In this document: positions 17,060 to 24,588 of the stretch, piece by piece
How positions within the stretch are numbered: position 1 is the stretch's first letter
Layout: every line of letters begins with the position of its first letter
Assembly: GCA_017552455.1 (NCBI GenBank)
Contig: JAFZPX010000062.1
Span: 62,001 to 126,000, forward strand
Source of the DNA: Clostridiales bacterium
GTDB taxonomy: Bacteria > Bacillota > Clostridia > Saccharofermentanales > Saccharofermentanaceae
Length of the DNA stretch: 64,000 nt
Reading direction: 5' to 3'
Notes under the pieces: model-generated
Databases searched by the model: none
Seen by the model: only the letters and a program-made list of their open reading frames with translations
Told to the model about the DNA's origin: nothing
Position numbers and translations under genes: made by a program

Positions 17060-17097
17060 AAACCTCTTGGGAATTTATCCTGGGAGGTTTTTGTTTT
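17060..17097 (+). terminator. Second terminator after the tRNA-end copy
   Basis: Stem AAACCTC/GAGGTTT with an imperfect inner extension, followed by TTGTTTT. It lies eight bases past the duplicated CCA, echoing the terminator arrangement of the intact tRNA. Confidence 0.7.
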
Positions 17098-17377
17098 CGA
17101 TAGTATCAACAAAAGCATTTATACTCCTTTGTTTTCCAATTCGTTCCTGTGATATGGAAAAGAACTTGTACTCGAAGAAGAGCCCCCAAAGCGAGAGTAA
17201 TAACAAACTCAACAAAACTACTAATCTAAACAAACGCTTCATAATTCCACCATTAGATACCTATCCTTAAAGCTTCGGTTATATCCACTACAATCTCACC
17301 TTCTACATTGCTATAAGATGATGTTTTTGCTCGAAATGTATCTTACGACCGACGCACATCATCAGATTCTGCACAAA
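17098..17377. other. Gene-free AT-rich stretch
   Basis: No coding frame with an SD, no RNA gene and no clear promoter was found. Near 17318-17352 there are scattered copies of an AAGATAC/GTATCTT motif that recurs in the hairpin at 17378-17409. Confidence 0.5.
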
Positions 17378-17409
17378 AATAAGATACATTCATACAAATG
17401 TATCTTATT
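17378..17409 (-). terminator. Terminator-like hairpin after the truncated DUF218 gene
   Basis: A perfect 13-bp stem (AATAAGATACATT / AATGTATCTTATT) with a 6-base loop; on the minus strand it is followed by TTTTG. It lies 51 bases past the stop of the DUF218 remnant. Confidence 0.7.
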
Positions 17410-17460
17410 AGTGTCGATTATTCTAAACAAACTACCAACAATAAGATACCTGTCCGCAGC

Positions 17461-17697
17461 TTATAAACTCTCTACAAAATTATTGAGGTCGATGATGATC
17501 TCCCACAGGACGTTGACGCCGTAGGATATTCGGGCGGATCTTGCTGGCATGCGGTAGACATTAACGAAGCCCGCCTGATGAGCGATGTTTACTACTCTTT
17601 CCATATGGTAGTTGCTTGATATCAGAACTACAGGCTGGTGAGGGTCGATCATCAGCGCTGCATTACGGAAATTCGCTTCCGTCGTACCGGCCTGCAT
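17461..17697 (-). pseudogene. C-terminal remnant of a DUF218 (YdcF/SanA-like) protein
   Basis: The 78-residue frame matches only the C-terminal half of DUF218 proteins: TTEANFRNAALMI, then VVLISSNYHMERVVNIAHQAGF. Intact family members carry about 80-120 more N-terminal residues plus a membrane helix. A stop codon (TGA) immediately precedes the ATG, and 13 bases upstream the next gene ends, so the 5' part is missing rather than frameshifted. The most likely history is a deletion that fused this fragment behind the 17711-18358 gene. Expression as a short protein cannot be excluded. Confidence 0.75.
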
Positions 17698-17710
17698 TCA
17701 GATAAGCATC

Positions 17711-18358
17711 TTATGCAGCACAGCGGGCTGCATCTACAGTTCTAAGAACAAACGCATAAGCGACTATCATGACTACAGGAACAACTGCACCTGTAAGAAT
17801 CGAGTTATAAAGAGCTTCATGTCCTACCTCGAGAAGGAGTGCTACAAAGGTAATTACTGCTGCAAGAATGAAAGCTATCATGACGGGCATAACTGATTTC
17901 TCAGAAAGATTCTTAAGCTTCTCGTCCCCCTTCTTCTCAGACATGTCGTAGATGCCGTTGAAAATGAACTGATAAACCATAAATTGGCAGATAACGCTTC
18001 CTACCGACAATACGATAGAGAAGAAACGATGATCATAGAGCGCAGTTGAAACAAAGGAAACAATCACGCCTATAATAATAAAAGCCAATGCACCCTTAAA
18101 GCTCTTCTCATCCTTAGATGCTTTACATACACCTATAAAGTTGAGAATAAACGCAATGAGAGCAACACCCAAACCCATAATCATCAAAACGATTGCGACC
18201 ATATCGTTAGTAAAAGATATCTCAGCATCCTTAATCTGGATACGGTTCATGATGAGCATGATCAAGAATGACACCTCAATCATGGCACGTGAGATTATCT
18301 GAAAAACTGTTCCGGTAAATAATCTGCCAAGACCTTTTCTGGCATTTACGTACTCCAT
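17711..18358 (-). CDS. Multi-helix membrane protein, unknown
   Basis: About 215 residues with six or so hydrophobic helices; no domain recognised. I chose the ATG at 18358 (MEYVNARKGLGRLF) because AAGGGGGC sits 7 bases upstream. It precedes the DUF218 remnant and follows another membrane protein gene on the same strand after 132 bases. Confidence 0.65.
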   Translation of the reverse strand: MEYVNARKGLGRLFTGTVFQIISRAMIEVSFLIMLIMNRIQIKDAEISFTNDMVAIVLMIMGLGVALIAFILNFIGVCKASKDEKSFKGALAFIIIGVIVSFVSTALYDHRFFSIVLSVGSVICQFMVYQFIFNGIYDMSEKKGDEKLKNLSEKSVMPVMIAFILAAVITFVALLLEVGHEALYNSILTGAVVPVVMIVAYAFVLRTVDAARCAA

Positions 18359-18490
18359 AGTTGCCCCCTTAATCACTGTTGTAATCAGATGACAGTTGCA
18401 TCTGTAATCATTATCTGGTTATTTCAACAGCAAACCAACGGACAGATAACTAAGGGAGTGTCGCTTAATCAACACATAAAACAGGATATG

Positions 18491-19360
18491 TTACTCGATA
18501 GCAGCTTTATTTGCAGAAGATGCTCCGACAGCACCTGCAATGATCATTATCACACCTCCGATAAGAACGCATACCATAATGATCAGCATAGTTGCAGTAT
18601 GTTCTTTAAGTGTATCGAGAAGCATCCACATCGCATCGTCTTCATCCTTCAGCGTATCAGCACCAACAGAGAATAAGACAGCTACAACAAACGCACCGAT
18701 GGCATTAAGTGCTCCTGCAGTTGTAGTGGCGATACCCATAGCTCTTATGGGACGGAACTTATTCTTGTGAATAACGATAAGAACGACTGTCATAACGACA
18801 ACGAAGAAGCCGGATACAATAGCGGTGATCAAACACTCTTTGGATGCTTTGTTATAAGCTGCGATAGCTCCGAAGCCCTCGGAATCCTTATACTCATCAG
18901 AGAACTCTTCCATCTGATTCTCAAGATCTTCAAGGAATACATGAATCTGCTCTCTTTGCTCGGTAGAAGTAAGTCTATGATCACCAAACAGTTCTTCTTC
19001 ATGATCCTCGAAGAAGTCCTCATACTTGTCCGCATCAAAATCGACTCTTCCCTCGAGAACGATATCAACAAGGTCGTCTATGATAATATCCAGAAACTCT
19101 TCCTTAGTATCAGGATCGGTAAATGTGACCGTAACATTCTCGTCTCGATTCAGAATAAATGTATTCTCACTAATATCAAGTTGGTCTATCAAGTATTCTC
19201 TGAACTCCTCACTCTTCGTGAAGTCCACCCAGAAGGTATCGTTCAATACAGTAAAATGAAGAGCTGCACATGTGGAGCACAGCATTATAAGAAACGTTCC
19301 GATGATCGCGAATGTGATCCTTAAGCCGGTAGCAAGACCTGATTCCTGATTATTATTCAT
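18491..19360 (-). CDS. Membrane protein with large acidic extracytoplasmic loop, unknown
   Basis: 289 residues. One N-terminal helix (about 13-37), a strongly acidic segment of about 130 residues (rich in Asp/Glu, e.g. DADKYEDFFEDHEEELF), then three hydrophobic helices (about 177-197, 212-232, 254-280). GGGGAAGG precedes the ATG. The layout suggests a loop exposed outside the cell. No family was recognised. Confidence 0.65.
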   Translation of the reverse strand: MNNNQESGLATGLRITFAIIGTFLIMLCSTCAALHFTVLNDTFWVDFTKSEEFREYLIDQLDISENTFILNRDENVTVTFTDPDTKEEFLDIIIDDLVDIVLEGRVDFDADKYEDFFEDHEEELFGDHRLTSTEQREQIHVFLEDLENQMEEFSDEYKDSEGFGAIAAYNKASKECLITAIVSGFFVVVMTVVLIVIHKNKFRPIRAMGIATTTAGALNAIGAFVVAVLFSVGADTLKDEDDAMWMLLDTLKEHTATMLIIMVCVLIGGVIMIIAGAVGASSANKAAIE

Positions 19361-19496
19361 AGCCGATACCTTCCCCTATCAAAGTCAAAATCATACGATA
19401 GATAAAATAATAACACACACATAATAAGAGTAAAAAGAGCGCCCTTTATCTTTAACGCTTCGTGTAAATATTTTAATGTTTATCGTTAAATTCTTA

Positions 19497-19525
19497 TTGA
19501 CAGCAATTAATCTGCAGAGTATAGT
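19497..19525 (+). promoter_or_regulatory. Strong SigA-type promoter
   Basis: TTGACA (19497-19502), 17-base spacer, TATAGT (19520-19525). It drives the rightward pair at 19584 and 20197. Confidence 0.85.
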
Positions 19526-19583
19526 TAAGTCATCTTCGAAGACAGAAAACTCTATCATCGGTTGTAATAAGGAGAATATGGAA

Positions 19584-20177
19584 ATGAACGACGAGAACAT
19601 TAAGTTAGCCAAGATAAAGAAGAGCTGCCACTTAGGTAAGATAGCAGCACGCATCTTCTGCATCATCGGCATAGTAGGATGCGTCTGCGGCCTTATCGTA
19701 GGAATTGGCATGTTTGTTAAGGCAGAGACACTCGAACCTCAGATGCAAAGACTTGTAGATGACGGAAAAATAACACCTTCAAGAGACTTCATAGGTTCAG
19801 TACAGATGTTCAACATCGACGGCATCGACCCCGAAGACTGGGAATCCGACATTCCTGCTGTTCAGGAAGCTTTGGACAATCACCCCTACACGATCATCTA
19901 CGGAACATACGCACTGATGGCCGGCGGTGTTCTTGCTGTATTAGCAGTCCTCATGAGCATCATAAGCGGTACATTCGGACTTATAGAGAAGGAAGACACG
20001 CCCTTTACTGATAAAGTCATCAAGAGAGTGACGATCGTAATGGGCGTCATCAGCGGATTGATGCTCGTCAGTGCAAGTGCCGCATTCGGCATTGTAGGTG
20101 CCCTCGTAACATGGGTAGTCTATAACATAATGGATTACGGAAAGACACTCCAGATCCAGTCAGATGAGACACTCTGA
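19584..20177 (+). CDS. YoaS-like (DUF2975-type) membrane protein
   Basis: About 197 residues with hydrophobic helices near residues 20-45, 105-130 and 145-185. Size, helix layout and a small YozG-type regulator directly downstream fit the YoaS/YozG pairing common in Firmicutes; the DUF2975 assignment comes mostly from this context. Of two ATGs (19578, 19584) the second has the better spacing from AAGGAG (9 bases). Function of the family is unknown. Confidence 0.6.
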   Translation: MNDENIKLAKIKKSCHLGKIAARIFCIIGIVGCVCGLIVGIGMFVKAETLEPQMQRLVDDGKITPSRDFIGSVQMFNIDGIDPEDWESDIPAVQEALDNHPYTIIYGTYALMAGGVLAVLAVLMSIISGTFGLIEKEDTPFTDKVIKRVTIVMGVISGLMLVSASAAFGIVGALVTWVVYNIMDYGKTLQIQSDETL

Positions 20178-20196
20178 TACTAAAGGAGAATAGACT

Positions 20197-20409
20197 ATGG
20201 GACAGATAATACTTAGATTAGACCGCGTCATGGCGGACCGCAAAATGTCACTCAACGAACTGTCGGAGAAAGTAGGCGTATCTAACGTCAACCTATCTAA
20301 GATGAAGAACGGCAAGATATCAGCCATACGCTTCTCCACTCTCGAAGCCATATGTGAGGCGCTGGACTGCCAGCCGGGGGACATACTCGAGTACAACAAA
20401 GACGTATAA
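20197..20409 (+). CDS. Small XRE/Cro-type HTH regulator (YozG-like)
   Basis: 70 residues, essentially only a helix-turn-helix (MSLNELSEKVGVSNVNLSKM, then FSTLEAICEALDCQPGDIL). This is the YozG-like group of Cro/CI regulators, usually encoded next to a DUF2975 membrane protein. AAGGAG precedes the ATG; the gene lies 19 bases after its partner and ends at a strong terminator, so the two form a two-gene operon. Probably a repressor of its own operon. Confidence 0.88.
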   Translation: MGQIILRLDRVMADRKMSLNELSEKVGVSNVNLSKMKNGKISAIRFSTLEAICEALDCQPGDILEYNKDV

Positions 20410-20411
20410 AG

Positions 20412-20437
20412 AAGAGCCGGAGTGATCCGGCTCTTTT
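20412..20437 (+). terminator. Terminator after the HTH gene, possibly bidirectional
   Basis: 10-bp stem AAGAGCCGGA/TCCGGCTCTT with loop GTGA and a short T tail. It lies between convergent genes; on the minus strand it is followed by CTTTAT, so it may also end the HAD operon. Confidence 0.88.
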
Positions 20438-20447
20438 CGCGCTGTAT

Positions 20448-20972
20448 TTAACGTCTCTCGAGAGCTTCCTGCTCCCACTCCCACTTCTTCTTTACTTCCT
20501 CTGCCTTCGCTATGATCTTCTGGGTCCACTCGTCGTCGGGAGCATCGAGCTGGTATGCCGCGTAGCCAAACTGCTTTCCGTAGGAACAGATGACACTCTC
20601 GTCATCAACGTGCAGCTTTATGTGGTAGTGATTCGGCACCTTCTGAGGCAGCATCTGCTTACGGTTGCCCTGCACTTCCTTCAAGTGGCGCTGGGCGTTG
20701 ACGATGGCATCGAACTTCACCCCGTAACACCTGAAGAGAGTCTTTATGTAAAACTCTGATCGAAAAGAAGACGTGTACACCCACACCTCGTACCCCATCT
20801 TCTGGAGCGTGTTTATAAGATACGGCGTGCCGTACCTTAACCTCTCCTTGAAAAAGATATTAAACGGGAACAGAAGCTGCGACTCTACCTTATGAGTATC
20901 AGGGCGAACAAAGAGAACCTCGTCCAGATCAAACGAGATGCGCATCTTGCTCTCGTTATTTCTTATGCTCAT
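20448..20972 (-). CDS. HAD-superfamily protein paired with a ParB-HAD fusion
   Basis: 174 residues. HAD motif I is FDLDEVLF (Asp15, Asp17); the second Asp of DxD suggests a phosphatase. Motif II-like VYTSS follows at about 65, and KLHVDDE fits the acidic motif IV. The whole protein aligns with the C-terminal two thirds of the gene upstream (DLDEVVF, KHGYDIWVYSAKYY versus KMGYEVWVYTSSFR, APDDEWTQKII versus VPEDEWSRKII), so the two are paralogues. The start overlaps the upstream stop by 4 bases (ATGA). Substrate unknown. Confidence 0.75.
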   Translation of the reverse strand: MSIRNNESKMRISFDLDEVLFVRPDTHKVESQLLFPFNIFFKERLRYGTPYLINTLQKMGYEVWVYTSSFRSEFYIKTLFRCYGVKFDAIVNAQRHLKEVQGNRKQMLPQKVPNHYHIKLHVDDESVICSYGKQFGYAAYQLDAPDDEWTQKIIAKAEEVKKKWEWEQEALERR

Positions 20973-21844
20973 CCTTTCTCTATCTCTCCGATCGTATCGA
21001 TGATCTTACGTGACCACTCGTCCTCAGGAACATCGAGTTCAAACTTCTTGTACTTGGCGCCTTCTATATCACCAGTAAGAAGCACCATGTCGTTATCAAT
21101 ATGAAGTGTCTGCTTATACTTATCTGCGATCATCTTCTCACGCTTTACGGCACTTGCAGCATTGCTTGCCTTGCGCTTCTCAGTGCCTGTGATGATACCG
21201 TCAACGTGAACATGATAATTTCTGAAGAATCTCTGAATATCATCGATGGAATAGTACTTAGCCGAGTATACCCAGATGTCATATCCGTGCTTCGACAGAT
21301 GGTGGAAAAGCGCAGGTACACCGAGCTTCAGTCTGTAGTTAAACTTAAACAGACGGAATGCCGGTACCTTCTCGATGCACTTGTCCTTATCCGTACGGAA
21401 TACGACCTCATCAAGGTCGAGTGTAACTCGCTTATCGTGCTTGGAATTCTCGAGGATCTTCTCGATATCGGAATCCTGAGCGAGGTTGACGATCTTGATC
21501 GGAACCTTCTTGATCTGGCAACGCTTGGCCGCAGCCCATCTGTGGTGACCGTTAAGAAGCAGATATCCTTTCGGGTGAAGCTTCTCGACTATCAGAGCAT
21601 CATCAATCGGGTCCTGATTACGCTTTATCGCTGTCCTGAATTTCTCTTCATATTCACTGATGATCCTCATGCTTGGACCGACGTTCTCGAATGTAAACTC
21701 ATCTTCGGCGTTAGGATGCAGATCCTTGCAGTCAGCCTTCCTTACAAGAAGTCGCTCGAGAAGGCTCGCCTTAACCGTAAAGCTCATTCCCTTCTGCTTT
21801 TGAAGGTCCTCATATATCTGTTTCTCGAATTCAGTCTTAGCCAT
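20969..21844 (-). CDS. ParB/Srx-like domain fused to HAD domain
   Basis: 291 residues. The N-terminal 125 residues are a ParB/sulfiredoxin-like fold with the hallmark LNGHHRWAAAKRC (GHHRW at 99-103). The C-terminal part is a HAD domain with LDLDEVVF (Asp143, Asp145) and HIDND. Some free-standing ParB-like proteins (SbnI, SerK) bind nucleotide and phosphorylate free serine, so a kinase/phosphatase combination is conceivable; that is inference. GAGG lies 7 bases before the ATG. No DNA-binding HTH of a chromosome-partition ParB is present. It forms an operon with the paralogous HAD gene. Confidence 0.75.
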   Translation of the reverse strand: MAKTEFEKQIYEDLQKQKGMSFTVKASLLERLLVRKADCKDLHPNAEDEFTFENVGPSMRIISEYEEKFRTAIKRNQDPIDDALIVEKLHPKGYLLLNGHHRWAAAKRCQIKKVPIKIVNLAQDSDIEKILENSKHDKRVTLDLDEVVFRTDKDKCIEKVPAFRLFKFNYRLKLGVPALFHHLSKHGYDIWVYSAKYYSIDDIQRFFRNYHVHVDGIITGTEKRKASNAASAVKREKMIADKYKQTLHIDNDMVLLTGDIEGAKYKKFELDVPEDEWSRKIIDTIGEIEKG

Positions 21845-21888
21845 AACAAAACCTCAGATAATCTTGATTTGTAATTAATTATACAACA

Positions 21889-21914
21889 TAAAACCTCCGG
21901 CTTTCACCGGAGGT
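21889..21914 (-). terminator. Terminator downstream of obg
   Basis: Stem ACCTCCGG/CCGGAGGT with a 6-base loop; on the minus strand it is followed by TTTTATG. It lies about 125 bases past the obg stop and before the ParB-HAD start. Confidence 0.75.
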
Positions 21915-22038
21915 CGTCTGACAAACTCTACTTACTCTTTCAAGAAGGTAATTACTCTATGGCTTTAGTATAGCGAAGTAATGCGAAACCAATATGAAGA
22001 TTTGTGAACAAATTGTAAATCCGAATATGAACAGCGGA

Positions 22039-23316
22039 TTAATCGAACCATTCGAACACAAAATCGTCAATCCTGACCTCGTCTCCGTCCTTGATTCCGG
22101 CCTCTTTCAGGGCATCGTAAACGCCTTCCTTCACAAGAGCTCTCTGGAAGTACTGGGCAGAATCATAGACGTCGAAGTCAGTAGTAGCACGAAGCCTTGA
22201 TGCCCACGATCCATTGATAACGAACATGTCGTCTTCCTTCGTGATCGTAAACTTCTGCTCAGGCTCGTATTTATATACCTTCCTGCTGTCCTTCTCTATC
22301 TGATCGTGAATGACCGGCGGAGGGAGCTTACTTACAAGCTCCGTTACCTTATCAGTCAACTCCTTCACACCCTGCCTTGTAGCAGCGCTTATAACGAAGA
22401 AGTGCTCGTAGCCCTGCTTCTTAACTTCCTCTTCGAACATCTCGATCTCCTCATCGAGCGCGTCGTCGCACTTATTGGCAACAACCACCTGAGGACGGGA
22501 TGCGAGCTCTTCATTAAACTCGCGAAGCTCCTTGTTGATCGAATTGAAGTCATCGATCGGATCTCTTCCGTCGTGCGCAGATACGTCAACAACGTGAATC
22601 AGAAGTCTCGTTCTCTCGATATGTCTTAAGAAGTCGTGGCCTAAGCCTGCTCCCTCATGAGCATCCTCGATAAGACCCGGGATATCCGCGATAACGAAGG
22701 ACTGGTCGAAGTCCTGCACAACACCGAGAACAGGCTCAAGCGTTGTAAAAGGATAGTCTGCGATCCTGGGCTTCGCACGAGTCATAACGGAAAGCAGCGT
22801 GGACTTACCCGCATTAGGGTAGCCGACAAGACCTACATCCGCGATGAGCTTAAGCTCTACAAGAAGATTACGCTCCTCACCGGGGCGGCCTAAGTGTGCA
22901 AACTGAGGTGCCTGCCTTACGGAGTTCGCGAAATGCATATTGCCGAGTCCGCCCTTACCGCCTACGCAGATTACCTCTTCCTGCTTATCTTCCGTGAAGT
23001 CCGCGAGGATCTTGCCTGTATCGGCATCCTTGATAACGGTTCCTACAGGGACTGCTATCTTAAGGTCCTCGCCGCCTCTGCCGTACATCTTACGGTTCAT
23101 TCCTTTCGCGCCGTCGGGGGCAACGAACTTATGCTTGAAGCGGAAAGACTGCAGTGTGGTAAGTTTCGCTGCGGCAACGAAAACAACGTCACCGCCCTTA
23201 CCGCCGTCACCGCCGTCAGGACCGCCGTTTGTAATGTACTTCTCGGTATGGAATGAACACATTCCGGGACCGCCGTCTCCGGCCTTTACGTAAATCTTCG
23301 CGTGATCTATAAACAT
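22039..23316 (-). CDS. obg: Obg GTPase
   Basis: 425 residues with all three Obg parts: glycine-rich Obg fold (1-158; AGDGGPG, GGPDGGDGGKGGDV), GTPase domain with P-loop GYPNAGKS (165-172), G2 region DYPFTTLEP, DIPGL and NKCD, and a C-terminal OCT domain (about 345-425). Obg is essential, associates with the 50S subunit and couples ribosome maturation to growth and stress. It follows rpmA as in many Firmicutes, but a terminator-like hairpin lies between them. AAGG precedes the ATG by 7 bases. Confidence 0.97.
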   Translation of the reverse strand: MFIDHAKIYVKAGDGGPGMCSFHTEKYITNGGPDGGDGGKGGDVVFVAAAKLTTLQSFRFKHKFVAPDGAKGMNRKMYGRGGEDLKIAVPVGTVIKDADTGKILADFTEDKQEEVICVGGKGGLGNMHFANSVRQAPQFAHLGRPGEERNLLVELKLIADVGLVGYPNAGKSTLLSVMTRAKPRIADYPFTTLEPVLGVVQDFDQSFVIADIPGLIEDAHEGAGLGHDFLRHIERTRLLIHVVDVSAHDGRDPIDDFNSINKELREFNEELASRPQVVVANKCDDALDEEIEMFEEEVKKQGYEHFFVISAATRQGVKELTDKVTELVSKLPPPVIHDQIEKDSRKVYKYEPEQKFTITKEDDMFVINGSWASRLRATTDFDVYDSAQYFQRALVKEGVYDALKEAGIKDGDEVRIDDFVFEWFD

Positions 23317-23329
23317 AGTTTTACCTTAA

Positions 23330-23364
23330 GAAAAATGCCTGCCGAAGTTATATTCGACAGGCAT
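23330..23364 (-). terminator. Terminator/attenuator between rpmA and obg
   Basis: A 12-bp stem with one mismatch (ATGCCTGTCGAA / TTCGGCAGGCAT) and 6-base loop, followed on the minus strand by five U. It may end the ribosomal protein transcript or reduce read-through into obg, whose own promoter is not obvious. Confidence 0.85.
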
Positions 23365-23386
23365 GTGATTCTGCTTTAAGTCTTAA

Positions 23387-23668
23387 TCAGTTTGCAGGAT
23401 AAACGCTAACCTGCTTCTTTGTGGAACCGACTCTCTCGTACTTTACGAGGCCATCGATCTTAGCATAAAGCGTATCATCAGATCCGATACCTACATTATT
23501 ACCGGGATGGATCTTTGTGCCGCGCTGTCTGACAATGATGTTGCCTGCGATAACGCTCTGACCATCGCCCTTCTTGGCTCCAAGTCTCTTGGACTGGGAC
23601 TCACGACCGTTCTTGGTGGAACCCATTCCTTTCTTATGAGCGAAGAGCTGTAAATTCATGTTAAGCAT
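23387..23668 (-). CDS. rpmA: Ribosomal protein L27 with cleavable N-terminus
   Basis: 93 residues. The N-terminus [14 protein letters not shown] carries the Firmicutes-type extension that Prp removes (after LQLF) so that mature L27 can reach the peptidyl-transferase centre; the body has [10 protein letters not shown] and [12 protein letters not shown]. The ATG at 23668 has GGAGGTG 6 bases upstream, which fixes the extended start. It directly follows prp, the gene for its processing protease. Confidence 0.98.
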   Translation of the reverse strand: MLNMNLQLFAHKKGMGSTKNGRESQSKRLGAKKGDGQSVIAGNIIVRQRGTKIHPGNNVGIGSDDTLYAKIDGLVKYERVGSTKKQVSVYPAN

Positions 23669-23688
23669 TTCTTACACCTCCGTGTGTC

Positions 23689-24060
23689 TCAAATTTCTTC
23701 AGTGATACTGATGTATCTGTTCCCGTCTGTGTTTACCGACTGTGCGAGGGAGATAAATCCTAAGACTATCGTCTCCATTATCACCTGTGCTCTGTCAGCT
23801 GCGCTTTCATCTCTGTATCTTCCTTCCGGAATGATGATCTCGGCGCTCACATTGCCGTCTCCATTATCCTCTTCGATCCTGGTACTGTACTCTGTATCAA
23901 TACCGCAGATCCTCTCAAGAGCATTCGCCAGTGTATATACAAGGGTCGAGGCTCCTGCGCAGACTATGTCAGATCCTGCTTCGGCATATCCTGAATGTCC
24001 GTTGACGAACAAGCCGGTTACCTTACGCGACTGATCCCTGACGACTTTGACGGTGATCAT
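23689..24060 (-). CDS. prp: Prp ribosomal-processing cysteine protease
   Basis: 123 residues with the Prp catalytic pair His22 (NGHSGYAEAG) and Cys34 (DIVCAGAS), the spacing described for Staphylococcus aureus Prp. It removes the N-terminal extension of L27. It lies between rplU and rpmA with short gaps (15 and 20 bases), the canonical order. Confidence 0.97.
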   Translation of the reverse strand: MITVKVVRDQSRKVTGLFVNGHSGYAEAGSDIVCAGASTLVYTLANALERICGIDTEYSTRIEEDNGDGNVSAEIIIPEGRYRDESAADRAQVIMETIVLGFISLAQSVNTDGNRYISITEEI

Positions 24061-24075
24061 TACGTTCCGCCTTTA

Positions 24076-24378
24076 TTAAGCGATGCCCGTAATACGTACT
24101 CTTGTATAAGGCTGTCTGTGGCCATTCTTTCTTCTGTAGCCCTTCTTAGCCTTGTACTTAAGAACAACGATCTTCTTGTTCTTGCCCTGCTTTACGACTT
24201 CGCCTGTAACCTTAGCTGCTACATCAGAGCCAGCCTTGATACCGTCATCGTCGCCAACAGCCAATACTTCGTCAAATGTGACTGTATCGCCTGCCTCGCC
24301 TTCGAGCTTCTCTACAAAGATCTCGTCACCGACAGCAACCTTATACTGCTTGCCGCCTGTCTTAATTACTGCGTACAT
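24076..24378 (-). CDS. rplU: Ribosomal protein L21
   Basis: 100 residues with the L21 start [14 protein letters not shown] and C-terminal [17 protein letters not shown]. It binds 23S rRNA in the large subunit. First gene of rplU-prp-rpmA; AGGAGGACACAGT precedes the ATG. A strong promoter and a leader of about 110 bases lie upstream. Confidence 0.98.
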   Translation of the reverse strand: MYAVIKTGGKQYKVAVGDEIFVEKLEGEAGDTVTFDEVLAVGDDDGIKAGSDVAAKVTGEVVKQGKNKKIVVLKYKAKKGYRRKNGHRQPYTRVRITGIA

Positions 24379-24488
24379 ACTGTGTCCTCCTGTTCTTCCA
24401 GTCTCGCTGCTTCACCCAAGGCACCGCTCTTTTTCCTTGCAAAACGCCCGAAAAAGCGCAGATTTATAAGCCCGTCGCATGCGGCCAC
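24379..24488 (-). ncRNA. 5' leader of rplU, possible L21 autoregulatory leader
   Basis: From the predicted transcript start near 24488 to the ATG runs a GC-rich leader of about 110 bases with local complementarity (GCGGGTGGCCGC near its 5' end, CGGTGCCTTGGGTG near the 3' end). Firmicutes L21 operons often carry a protein-binding leader here. I could not match the known consensus with certainty. Confidence 0.4.
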
Positions 24489-24494
24489 CCGCGT

Positions 24495-24523
24495 ATACTA
24501 TCATCATTGTGTTGGTGTGTCAA
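24495..24523 (-). promoter_or_regulatory. SigA-type promoter of rplU-prp-rpmA
   Basis: Minus-strand TTGACA (24523-24518), 17-base spacer, TAGTAT (24500-24495). Confidence 0.85.
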
Positions 24524-24548
24524 CTTTTTATTTATATATATAAGGTGT

Positions 24549-24554
24549 TATAAT
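24549..24554 (+). promoter_or_regulatory. -10 element for the DHH gene
   Basis: TATAAT 34 bases before the DHH start. The matching -35 region is T-rich and poor, and lies close to the divergent rplU -35, so the two promoters could interfere. Confidence 0.45.
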
Positions 24555-24588
24555 TTTTTGAGAAATTAACGAGCAGGGGTAATACCGA

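Noticed and set aside
16852..17270. Small proteins read through the GC-rich segment after tRNA-Ser
   Set aside because: The frames read through a terminator and tRNA copies and have no SD; composition is that of structured DNA.
20969..21844. Chromosome-partition ParB
   Set aside because: There is no HTH or dimer domain, no parA next to it and no parS-like site; only the GHHRW fold is shared.
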